Position numbers and translations under genes: made by a program | The notes under the pieces: model-generated | Told to the model about the DNA's origin: nothing | Database searches by the model: none | Seen by the model: only the letters and a program-made list of their open reading frames with translations | Shown here: positions 16,627 through 23,701 of the stretch, piece by piece | How positions within the stretch are numbered: position 1 is the first letter of the stretch | How the letters are laid out: the number at the start of each line of letters is the position of its first letter | From: Bacteroidia bacterium | GTDB lineage: Bacteria; Bacteroidota; Bacteroidia; UKL13-3 | Direction: 5' to 3' | Length of the DNA: 41,307 bases | Assembly: GCA_025454975.1 (NCBI GenBank) | Contig: JALONK010000038.1 | Span: forward strand, 1 to 41,307

Positions 16627-17836
16627 AAAAATTGTGATTCTTAACAGTAGTTCCGGCAGTTCCAAGCATTCCGGTTTTTGCAGCCACATTCAAACTTCCT
16701 CCTTCACGTTGTATTCGCAAGTTTTCACCGTAATTGCTGAACGCTTTTGTAACTGCATCTTTACCAAATGGCTTTTGCATGGATTCATTGATAAATTGTA
16801 AGCCCTTTCCGCTTTGTCCAATTATGTTGTTCAAGTCTTTCTTTACTTCATTTAACCAATGGTAAAAATTCTTCTCACGTTGCGGGTACTCTTGCCATTT
16901 ATCAGCAAAATTTTCTTCATCATTAACAGGGTTTGAAATCCACTTTATCCTTTTACCATGTTCATCTGACCAGCGTTCTTCAATGTAGTTTTCCATGGTG
17001 TTCACGACATTAATCAACGCCTCTATAATGTCTGTTTCCTTGTTATAGGCTTTTGAGGTAAGGGTTGTGATGATAATAGATATAGGCTTGTGCTCATTTC
17101 CATTAAATAGCATATCTCTATGCCTTTTCAGAATTTGAACTACTCTTTGTAGGGGAAGTTTTTCCTTTTTGAATTTGGGCACAGGGGCAATTGATTCGTT
17201 CAGAGAAAATGCTTTCTTGAAATCAAGCGTTGCTTGCTGAAAAAACCAACGACCATAACCGAAAGGGTTACTCTTTAGCCATTCTAAATGATTGGTTTCC
17301 CAGTCGTAGTTGTCTGTTTGATTATCGGTTATGCGAATACCAAGTTTCTCGATATCCTTAAGTTCAGAATCTGAAAAGGCCTTTTCCAGAATCATTCTGT
17401 AGCCTTTGTCAACGATGGAAGGAAGAATATCCATATGATAATTTGCATCATCAGAATAAACCAAAGTCCAGCATCGCCTTCCTTCTTCATCAAGCATCTC
17501 TTTATAGGTTCCGTGTGCTTTTAAACGGTCACCTACTTTATGTTTTAAATCTTCCTGTGTCCAGTCAGGATTTTTGCCTTTCAATTGGCAAACAAGATCA
17601 ATATCCAAATCGTCTTTATCATTGATTGGCTTAACCATTGTACCCAACATGAATGAGCCTTGTGGCAAAATTTCAGGCGAATAAGGTGCAAGTGTGGAAT
17701 CCTCTTTTGCAAGCCAATTTCCAACAGCTTCATAGCTTTTTACGGCTGCTTCGTATTGTGTTTCTGAAATGTCAAGTGTCTTTCCTAACTCTTCCAGAAT
17801 ATCGCTGAATTGTTGTTTTTGTTCTTTTGTAAGCAT
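16607..17836 (-). CDS. CD-NTase (CBASS cyclic-oligonucleotide synthase), intact
   Basis: A 409-residue cGAS/DncV-like nucleotidyltransferase, the sensor and signal-maker of CBASS anti-phage defence. The catalytic set is complete: LPQGSFMLGT (Gly60-Ser61), DDLDIDLV (Asp78, Asp80) and NYHMDILP (Asp136). A helical C-terminal half follows with KLPLQRVVQILKRHRD. The C-terminus reads GTTVKNHNFYGKEEQ: a His-x-Phe-x-Gly-like end that in type II systems is the conjugation site, but with four extra residues after the glycine. It starts two bases after the 81-aa gene and overlaps the E2-like gene, the type II-short order. Clade (CdnD/CdnG-like) and product nucleotide cannot be fixed by eye. Confidence 0.92.
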   Translation of the reverse strand: MLTKEQKQQFSDILEELGKTLDISETQYEAAVKSYEAVGNWLAKEDSTLAPYSPEILPQGSFMLGTMVKPINDKDDLDIDLVCQLKGKNPDWTQEDLKHKVGDRLKAHGTYKEMLDEEGRRCWTLVYSDDANYHMDILPSIVDKGYRMILEKAFSDSELKDIEKLGIRITDNQTDNYDWETNHLEWLKSNPFGYGRWFFQQATLDFKKAFSLNESIAPVPKFKKEKLPLQRVVQILKRHRDMLFNGNEHKPISIIITTLTSKAYNKETDIIEALINVVNTMENYIEERWSDEHGKRIKWISNPVNDEENFADKWQEYPQREKNFYHWLNEVKKDLNNIIGQSGKGLQFINESMQKPFGKDAVTKAFSNYGENLRIQREGGSLNVAAKTGMLGTAGTTVKNHNFYGKEEQ

Positions 17837-17838
17837 AA

Positions 17839-18084
17839 TTATTGGGTTTGAATAGAGTAGCAGTTAATAGCTTTCTTGTTTTTATCATAAACTGTTAGGA
17901 TTTGACAAGTTTCATCAACATCGAGTTCATAAGAAAAATCTGGGCTTACGATTCCATGCAGAAGTGAATCAAGTTTTACATTTCGTCTCTCAGTTGTGAA
18001 CTCAATTTCAGACGGATTAATAACTGACCATCCCTTTTCCAAAAGATATTTGTCCAACTCTATTATGTCATCGAATAGTTTCAT
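17839..18084 (-). CDS. Small unknown protein between hsdM and CD-NTase
   Basis: An 81-residue soluble, acidic protein (starts MKLFDDIIELDKYLLEKGWS). I do not recognise a family. Predicted alternation of short helix and beta segments (KLDSLLHGIVSP, CQILTVYDKNKKAINCYSI) suggests a compact alpha/beta domain. Its ATG overlaps the hsdM stop by four bases (ATGA) and its stop is two bases from the CD-NTase ATG, so it is tightly locked into the operon at the junction of the restriction and CBASS parts. That position makes it a candidate accessory, inhibitor or antitoxin-like protein, but nothing in the sequence proves this. Confidence 0.75.
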   Translation of the reverse strand: MKLFDDIIELDKYLLEKGWSVINPSEIEFTTERRNVKLDSLLHGIVSPDFSYELDVDETCQILTVYDKNKKAINCYSIQTQ

Positions 18085-19640
18085 TTCATTAATTGTTTAA
18101 GGTAATTATCCATTTCAGCCTGCACCGTTTTTAGTTCGCCTTCCAATTGCTCAATCTCTTTTTGCACGGCAGAAATATCCACTTCGGCTTCTTCTTCAAA
18201 GGTGTCTATATAGCGGGGTATGTTCAGGTTGTAATCGTTTTCCTGTATTTCTTTGGGAGTTGCTACATAGCTGTATTTATCTTCCACCACACCTGGCTTT
18301 AATTTACCATTGGCAAATTGGTTGTAGGTGTTTACTATATCGTTAATGTCTTGCTCGCGTAACTTGTTTTGGTTTTTAGCACTCTCGTAACGTTTGCTTG
18401 CATCAATAAACAATACATTATTGCTGCTCTTTTGCTTGTTAAAAACCAATATAGCTGCCGGTATACCTGTACCAAAAAACAAGTTGGCAGGTAAACCAAT
18501 TACGGCTTCTAACAAATTTTCTTCAATGGTTTTTTGCCTAATTTTTCCTTCGCTGCTGCCTCTAAACAACACTCCATGCGGCACTACTACACCAGCTTTG
18601 CCGTGTTCGTTTAAGGTTTCAATCATGTGGGTAATAAATGCCCAGTCGCCTTTGCTTTTTGGTGGTACACCGCGCCAAAAACGGTTGTATTTATCACTCT
18701 CAGGGTCGTAGCTCACTGTAGTTTTATCACCATCTTTGTCTTCTACCTTGCCCCATTTATCTAAAGAAAAAGGTGGGTTTGCCACAACAGTATCAAACTT
18801 CATTAAGGCATCACCTTCTTTTAATTTAGGGTTACGAATGGTATCGCCCCAACGGATAGTGGCATTATCAAATCCATGCAAAAACATGTTCATTACAGCT
18901 AATGCCCATGTACTGCCGTTGGCTTCTTGCCCGTAAAGTGAAAAGTTATCGGAGCCTACTTCTTGTCCGGCTTTAATAAGCAACGAACCCGAACCACAAG
19001 TAGGGTCGCAAATACGAGAACCAGGTTTGCTTTTGGTAAGTTTAGCCAATAATGTAGAAACCTCTGCAGGTGTAAAAAATTCGCCCGCTTTTTTGCCCGC
19101 ATCACTTGCAAAGTTGGCAATCAAAAACTCGTATGCACCACCTATAATATCGGTACCACCTAAATGCGAAGGACGCAGGTTCAATTTATCTGAACTAAAG
19201 TCAATTAAAAGCGTTTTTAAACGTTGGTTTTTATCTTTAGGTTCGCCTAGCAAGCTGCTGTTAAAACTTATATTTTTAAAAATTCCGGATCCATCTTCAC
19301 TGTATAATTTATCGCGGTTGGCTTCTTCCAAATCGGCAAAAGCAATATCAATTAACTCACCAATGTTACTCTCATTGCGGTGTTCGTATAAATAATTAAA
19401 GTGGCTGTGTTCGGGCACGGTAAAGCGTTCGTATTGCATCGAGCGTTTGGCACGGGTTAAATCGCCATCGTATTTTTTTAAATATGTATCTAACGTATCA
19501 TCATGCACATCACTTAAATATTTTAAGAACAGCATGGTTAGCACATAATCTTTATAAACACTTGGATCAATACTTCCCCTAAAAGTATCGCAAGCTTTCC
19601 ATACAGCATCGTTTATGTCTTTCTGTGTTATTTTAGCCAT
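18081..19640 (-). CDS. hsdM: Type I restriction-modification DNA methyltransferase subunit M
   Basis: A 519-residue N6-adenine methyltransferase. The N-terminal helical domain (ITQKDINDAVWKACDTFRGS) is followed by the SAM-binding motif RICDPTCGSGSLLIKAG (DPTCGSG at 212-218) and the catalytic motif VVANPPFSLDKWGK (NPPF at 288-291). The C-terminus ends in a coiled coil (VQKEIEQLEGELKTVQAEMD) used for contact with HsdS. Length and motifs are normal. A half-size S-like gene lies five bases upstream, and the full S lies three genes downstream. It is the core enzyme that protects self DNA for the HsdR at 6265-9492. Confidence 0.96.
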   Translation of the reverse strand: MAKITQKDINDAVWKACDTFRGSIDPSVYKDYVLTMLFLKYLSDVHDDTLDTYLKKYDGDLTRAKRSMQYERFTVPEHSHFNYLYEHRNESNIGELIDIAFADLEEANRDKLYSEDGSGIFKNISFNSSLLGEPKDKNQRLKTLLIDFSSDKLNLRPSHLGGTDIIGGAYEFLIANFASDAGKKAGEFFTPAEVSTLLAKLTKSKPGSRICDPTCGSGSLLIKAGQEVGSDNFSLYGQEANGSTWALAVMNMFLHGFDNATIRWGDTIRNPKLKEGDALMKFDTVVANPPFSLDKWGKVEDKDGDKTTVSYDPESDKYNRFWRGVPPKSKGDWAFITHMIETLNEHGKAGVVVPHGVLFRGSSEGKIRQKTIEENLLEAVIGLPANLFFGTGIPAAILVFNKQKSSNNVLFIDASKRYESAKNQNKLREQDINDIVNTYNQFANGKLKPGVVEDKYSYVATPKEIQENDYNLNIPRYIDTFEEEAEVDISAVQKEIEQLEGELKTVQAEMDNYLKQLMK

Positions 19641-19645
19641 GATAT

Positions 19646-20203
19646 TTATTTTATTGCGTTGATGATTTCTTGTTGAATTTGTTTTTCACGAAGCATTTCA
19701 ATTTTCTGCTTCAAAGATTTTTCTTTCTTGCGGAGTTTTGAAATTTCTACAATGACTTGTTGCGTTTTTATATCAGGAATCTGTATCTGTAAGTTTTCAA
19801 GCACCTGCTTTGAAATAGATGGAAGTGAACTTCCAATTGCTTGGGTTTTTAAAATTGATTGTATTAAATTACTATTTAGAAACCATACTATATATTCAGG
19901 TATCACTTGATCGGTTGTAAGTTTAACTACAAAAAAAGAAGTTGATGCAACAGCCGGTTCATTATGACTTTCATATAATGCTGCAAAATTTTTAAACCCT
20001 TTAGCAGCAAAAATAACATCCCCCGGTTTCAACAAATGTCGTTCTGAAATATCCTTACTACTAATTTCGCCATGTAACTTTTGTTGCAACACACCATTTT
20101 CATCGAAATGTTTAACTTGCAGATAAACTATATCGCCTGCACCTAGCGGCTTAGCGAAAACGCCTGTATGTATATTGGTAATATTTTTTATGATTTGTTT
20201 CAA
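19646..20203 (-). CDS. Half-length HsdS-like protein (single target-recognition domain)
   Basis: A 185-residue protein with one type I S target-recognition domain and one helical spacer. The TRD-type segments are LKPGDVIFAAKGFKNFAAL, STSFFVVKL and VIPEYIVWFLNSNLIQS; the end of the domain shows SSLPSISKQVLENLQIQIPD, and a coiled coil (ISKLRKKEKSLKQKIEMLRE) closes the protein. Full S subunits are about twice as long. It is the first gene of the island, ahead of hsdM by five bases. It could act as a homodimeric half-S subunit giving a second specificity, or be a remnant of an older S gene. The reading frame is clean and starts from an ATG. Confidence 0.82.
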   Translation of the reverse strand: MKQIIKNITNIHTGVFAKPLGAGDIVYLQVKHFDENGVLQQKLHGEISSKDISERHLLKPGDVIFAAKGFKNFAALYESHNEPAVASTSFFVVKLTTDQVIPEYIVWFLNSNLIQSILKTQAIGSSLPSISKQVLENLQIQIPDIKTQQVIVEISKLRKKEKSLKQKIEMLREKQIQQEIINAIK

Positions 20204-20651
20204 TTTATTTTTAAGTATTAACGCTACAAATATTAATAAAAGTTGGTACTATTTCTAGTAATTTTACTAATTTATTTTATTGTAGAGATGCTACAAATTA
20301 TAATCCAAAAATAACTTTTGTTCATAAATATAGCTTTAAACACTACTAATATACTGTTTTACTGTGCTTTAATTTATAAAAATTACAAAATTTATGTTTA
20401 ATACTTGTTAAATATTTTTTGATTAAATTTTTGAATTTAAAATTCAGAAATAAGTTTAATGACCAAATATTGTTTATTTTTATAAACAAGAACTAGCTAA
20501 AACAAGCAAGGTTTTTCTAACCATAAACAAGAACATTAACGTATTTTTTTTACCGGTAAATAATCCCCCCACCCCAAACATGATTCATTTAATAACTATT
20601 GTTTTTACTGTTGCAACCTATTAATTTGCCAACTGTTTAAACAGATTCGTT
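20204..20651. other. AT-rich intergenic region between the defence island and nbaC, divergent promoters
   Basis: This 448-base gap separates two divergent transcripts and must hold both promoters. It is very AT-rich, with runs such as the seven T at about 20541, one short C-rich patch (aatccccccaccccaaac near 20562-20579) and two nearby GCTACAAAT copies (about 20222 and 20289). I see no convincing ORF, tRNA, CRISPR repeat, integrase site or direct repeat matching the other end of the island. Confidence 0.6.
20599..20628 (+). promoter_or_regulatory. Promoter candidate for nbaC
   Basis: TTG at 20599-20601 and TTAATTTG at 20621-20628 are 19 bases apart. The second element matches seven of eight positions counted against TAnnTTTG, the Bacteroidota -7 element. 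The ATG of the 3-hydroxyanthranilate dioxygenase lies 23 bases downstream, a plausible short leader. Confidence 0.4.
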
Positions 20652-21179
20652 ATGATTAGAGCTCCTTTTAACTTACAAAAATGGATTGATGAAAACAGGC
20701 ACTTATTAAAACCGCCTGTTGCTAATAAAAATCTTTATCCGGAAGGAACAGATTATATCGTAATGATTGTGGGCGGACCAAACGCACGTAAAGATTATCA
20801 TTATAATGAAACTGAAGAATTGTTTTATCAATTAGAAGGTCAGATAACCGTGCGCATTCAGGAAGAAGGACAACCAAGAGATATACAATTAGGTCCGGGT
20901 GATATGTTTTTATGTCCGGCTAAAATCCCTCATTCACCTGTAAGAAGTGAAGGCAGCATAGGATTAGTAATTGAACGGGTAAGAGAAGGTAAAGGATATA
21001 CGGATGGTTTGTTATGGTTTTGCGAAAAATGCAATAACAAATTGCATGAAACGTATTTTGAACTTAAAAATATTGAACAAGATTTTTTACCTAGGTTTAA
21101 GTTATACTACAGCGATGAGCAACTACGTACTTGCAAAGCGTGCGGACATGTAATGGAAAGCGACCCTAGATTTGTATAA
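20652..21179 (+). CDS. nbaC: 3-hydroxyanthranilate 3,4-dioxygenase
   Basis: A 175-residue cupin that opens the ring of 3-hydroxyanthranilate to give the precursor of quinolinate in the kynurenine route from tryptophan to NAD. Iron ligands fit His50, Glu56 and His94 (DYHYNETEELFYQLEG; CPAKIPHSPVRSEG), with substrate arginines Arg46 and Arg98. The C-terminal rubredoxin-like zinc or iron site is present as CEKC (124-127) and CKAC (161-164), typical of the bacterial enzyme. Length and motifs are standard. Other kynurenine genes are not in the window. It is the first gene after the defence island, with a small membrane-protein gene five bases downstream. Confidence 0.96.
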   Translation: MIRAPFNLQKWIDENRHLLKPPVANKNLYPEGTDYIVMIVGGPNARKDYHYNETEELFYQLEGQITVRIQEEGQPRDIQLGPGDMFLCPAKIPHSPVRSEGSIGLVIERVREGKGYTDGLLWFCEKCNNKLHETYFELKNIEQDFLPRFKLYYSDEQLRTCKACGHVMESDPRFV

Positions 21180-21184
21180 AAAAT

Positions 21185-21484
21185 ATGGCACTAAAAAGAT
21201 TAAAGTTTTTGATTGGAATAATTATGATGATTGGTATTTTTAACCTACCATACAGCATTGCATATCCATTACGGGCCGTGGTTCTTGGTTCATTTTTTTA
21301 TTTTGTTTGGAAAGCTTATAAAAGCAAAAAAGAGTTGGAAGTTATTTTAGCCGGTACAATTAGTTTAATGTTATTGGTGTTTTCATTTTCTAACCGTTGG
21401 TTTGTATTATACAATATAGGTACATTTATTTTAGGTATAGGATTAATAGTTTCTATTTTTTTAGATAAAGAAGGTTGGGAATAA
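21185..21484 (+). CDS. Small multi-pass membrane protein, unknown
   Basis: A 99-residue hydrophobic protein with about four predicted membrane helices (FLIGIIMMIGIFNL, YPLRAVVLGSFFYFVW, VILAGTISLMLLVFSF, LYNIGTFILGIGLIVSIF) separated by short basic loops. I recognise no family. It follows nbaC by five bases and is probably co-transcribed. Its stop lies only a few bases from the convergent DUF1223 gene end. Coding is likely because of the regular membrane pattern, but the function is unknown. Confidence 0.72.
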   Translation: MALKRLKFLIGIIMMIGIFNLPYSIAYPLRAVVLGSFFYFVWKAYKSKKELEVILAGTISLMLLVFSFSNRWFVLYNIGTFILGIGLIVSIFLDKEGWE

Positions 21485-21489
21485 CCAAC

Positions 21490-22257
21490 TCATTTAAACT
21501 CTAAAATTTGTGCTGCCTTTATTTCTTTGGTGCGTTTATGTTGCAGCATTCCTATCATAATATACTTATTAAACTCAATGGTATTTGAAACCATCTTCAT
21601 AGATAAAGTTCCGATTAATGTTGGCGTTTCGGAAGAAACCATTTTACGAACAACATTATGGTGACTTAATTTTTTGCCCGCATTTTCGCCACCATTTGGT
21701 GTGTTATAAATTACTTTTTCTGCAAAAACCACAATAATATCGAGGCTATCTAAGCTACCTTTTATATCATATTCAACCAATACAGTCGAATTTTCGGGAA
21801 GCCATGCAGCGTTGAGTAACAAATAATTATCGGCTGGTTTTTTGGCATATTGTTCTATTAATTTACCTACATCATTTTTAGCACCGGCAGGAAGTGCACC
21901 TTTGCCATTTACAAAAGCCATTGGTGTAAACATTGCACGTTGGTTATTTTTCAAGGCCATCATCAATTGACGTTCGGTATATAATGAATCGCTGAATGGA
22001 TCGGTATAAGCGGCATTATTCCATAAATCAACATGATAATCTAAAGTAAATACTCGTAATCCGGAAGAGTCGGCAATAGCTCGAATTTGCATGGCAAACT
22101 CATCGGCCACCGGACAACTGCTGCAACCTTCACTTGTAAAAAACTCAACCAAAACAGTTGGCATATACTTTGTTTTTCCGGTTGCTTCGGTTTGAGCGAA
22201 GGCATTTAGCTGAATGGTAAGTGCTAATAGAACAACTAATTTTTTAAGCATCATCAT
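21490..22257 (-). CDS. Secreted DUF1223 thioredoxin-fold protein
   Basis: A 255-residue exported protein with signal peptide (LKKLVVLLALTIQLNAFAQ). The mature N-terminus reads TVLVEFFTSEGCSSCPVADE, the DUF1223 signature in which a thioredoxin-like fold carries a CSSCP motif. Further family segments are DYHVDLWNNAAYTDPFSD and MFTPMAFVNGKGALPAG. Function is not established for the family; a periplasmic thiol role is plausible from the CxxC. The ATG abuts the stop of pdeM directly, so the two genes form an operon. Three consecutive ATG codons allow small start shifts. Confidence 0.88.
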   Translation of the reverse strand: MMMLKKLVVLLALTIQLNAFAQTEATGKTKYMPTVLVEFFTSEGCSSCPVADEFAMQIRAIADSSGLRVFTLDYHVDLWNNAAYTDPFSDSLYTERQLMMALKNNQRAMFTPMAFVNGKGALPAGAKNDVGKLIEQYAKKPADNYLLLNAAWLPENSTVLVEYDIKGSLDSLDIIVVFAEKVIYNTPNGGENAGKKLSHHNVVRKMVSSETPTLIGTLSMKMVSNTIEFNKYIMIGMLQHKRTKEIKAAQILEFK

Positions 22258-22893
22258 TTAATTTATTGCAATTACTTCTTGTTTTGTTATTACATACACC
22301 TTATCATGTTTGTTGGGCTCGACAAGCTGCAATCCGGTAAAGTTACCAAATGCAGGCAATAATGCATAGCTTTCACCAAAATAAAAACAGGGCAAAGTAA
22401 GGTGTTGTTTTCCTTTGCCATTTAATTTGATACCTGGATGAATATGTCCGCTGATAACATATAACGAATGATGTACTTCGGGTTGATGCACAAATAAAAA
22501 TGGTTCCTGAATAAACGACATTGAAGTTTTCATGTTGGCATGTTTAAACACATAAGCCGGAATGGTGTCATGATTTCCTCTAATTAATGTGAATGAAATG
22601 GAGTGATATTGTTGTAACAATTCAACCCACTTATCCCATTCTTTATTTATTTTGGCATGAAACAAATCGCCTACAATTATACATGATGAAGGATTAAACA
22701 GATTAAACAATTCTATTAATTCATCAAATTGATATTTAATTAATTCAACAGGAGCTGCAATGCCATGAAGGCGGAAATGAGAAACTTTACCCACATGTAA
22801 ATCGCTTATAATAAGCATGCGCTTACGTGGCCACCAAATGGCTTTTTGTTTACAAAGAATAAGTTCTTCATTTTTTACTGAAACAGAAATCAC
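22258..22893 (-). CDS. pdeM: Ligase-associated DNA-damage-response endonuclease PdeM
   Basis: A 211-residue calcineurin-like phosphoesterase. The N-terminus (LILCKQKAIWWPRKRMLIISDLHVGK) with the aromatic WWPRKR stretch before the first metal motif is typical of the PdeM group. The other metal motifs are VGDLFHAKINKEW, TLIRGNHDTIP, LFVHQP and ISGHIHPGIKLNG. PdeM is named for its usual linkage to an ATP-dependent DNA ligase, a helicase and an exonuclease-like protein in a repair cluster. Those partners are not adjacent here; the only operon partner is DUF1223. Confidence 0.87.
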   Translation of the reverse strand: MISVSVKNEELILCKQKAIWWPRKRMLIISDLHVGKVSHFRLHGIAAPVELIKYQFDELIELFNLFNPSSCIIVGDLFHAKINKEWDKWVELLQQYHSISFTLIRGNHDTIPAYVFKHANMKTSMSFIQEPFLFVHQPEVHHSLYVISGHIHPGIKLNGKGKQHLTLPCFYFGESYALLPAFGNFTGLQLVEPNKHDKVYVITKQEVIAIN

Positions 22894-22930
22894 GCATCAA
22901 AATTAATAGTTATACCCAAGTGCAAAAAAC

Positions 22931-22958
22931 AAAAGGCCGGAATTATCCGACCTTTTTT
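22931..22958 (-). terminator. Rho-independent terminator after hsp20
   Basis: AAAGGCCGGA and TCCGACCTTT form a ten-base stem (one mismatch) around ATTA, with T-rich sequence on both strands. Read on the minus strand it lies about 45 bases beyond the hsp20 stop and ahead of pdeM, so it separates the two transcripts. Confidence 0.75.
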
Positions 22959-23001
22959 ACCCACTTATGAAACACTGCATTTAAAAAACACAGCAAATAG
23001 T

Positions 23002-23457
23002 TTATTTAATTGAAATTGTGTTTTTCACTTGTTTTGCTTCAGTTTTATTTAACACAATTGTTAATACACCATGTTCAAATGAAGCTTCAATAGCCGACTT
23101 ATCAATATTTTCAGGTAAAGTAAATGTGCGTGAAAATTTGCCGTAATAATTTTCCACCAAGTGAAATTTTTCACCGGTATTTGTTTCAGACAATTTACGT
23201 TCACCGCTAATAGTTATCTTCTCCGCTTCAACTTCAATTTGAATTTCTTCTTTCTTCATTCCCGGTAAAGCCAGGTGTATTTCATAACTGTTTTGCTTTT
23301 CTAAAACATCTACTCTTGGTGTAAAAAATACGTTACGCTCAAAACGTGCTACCGAGTCGTTAAACACCGTATCAATTAAACTCATAACATGAGCAGGTAC
23401 TACAGTGTCTCTAAAAAAATCTTTTGCAACAGCAGGTTTAAATTTTAACATTGTCAT
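23002..23457 (-). CDS. Small heat-shock protein, Hsp20/alpha-crystallin family
   Basis: A 151-residue ATP-independent holdase that binds unfolding proteins. The alpha-crystallin domain is plain: PRVDVLEKQNSYEIHLALPG, KITISGERK, FHLVENYYGKFSRTFTLPEN and the closing AEASFEHGVLTIVLNK-like stretch (IEASFEHGVLTIVL). The short N-terminal arm is FKPAVAKDFFRDTVV. Unusually for this window, a good Shine-Dalgarno (AAAGGAGA) sits nine bases before the ATG at 23457, supporting that start over the ATG two codons later. It is monocistronic, with a terminator behind it. Confidence 0.95.
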   Translation of the reverse strand: MTMLKFKPAVAKDFFRDTVVPAHVMSLIDTVFNDSVARFERNVFFTPRVDVLEKQNSYEIHLALPGMKKEEIQIEVEAEKITISGERKLSETNTGEKFHLVENYYGKFSRTFTLPENIDKSAIEASFEHGVLTIVLNKTEAKQVKNTISIK

Positions 23458-23701
23458 AGTTGTGTTCTCCTTTAATTTTTATTGTTTGATTTGATGCAAG
23501 GAAAGAATCAATTGTTATTCCAATTAAATTTTAAAGCCAATATGACCGAAATAGCATAAATCAGAAAATATTTAACGTCAATATGTCTTGTTATTAACTA
23601 AAAGTACCTTAAGTAAACCTACAATACGGCAGCCTGTTGAGGAATAAAAAACAAAAAAGCGATAATATAAGATGGAAATAAAAGGTATAAAACGATTGAA
23701 T

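Noticed and set aside
16627-16689. Longer N-terminus for the E2-like protein
   Set aside because: These codons read in another frame over the conserved end of the CD-NTase and do not resemble the E2 family; the ATG at 16626 fits the conserved region.
5468-20651. Direct repeats marking island insertion
   Set aside because: The best shared string at the two borders (aataaaagtt) is ten bases in AT-rich DNA, which is expected by chance; no integrase or tRNA lies at either edge.
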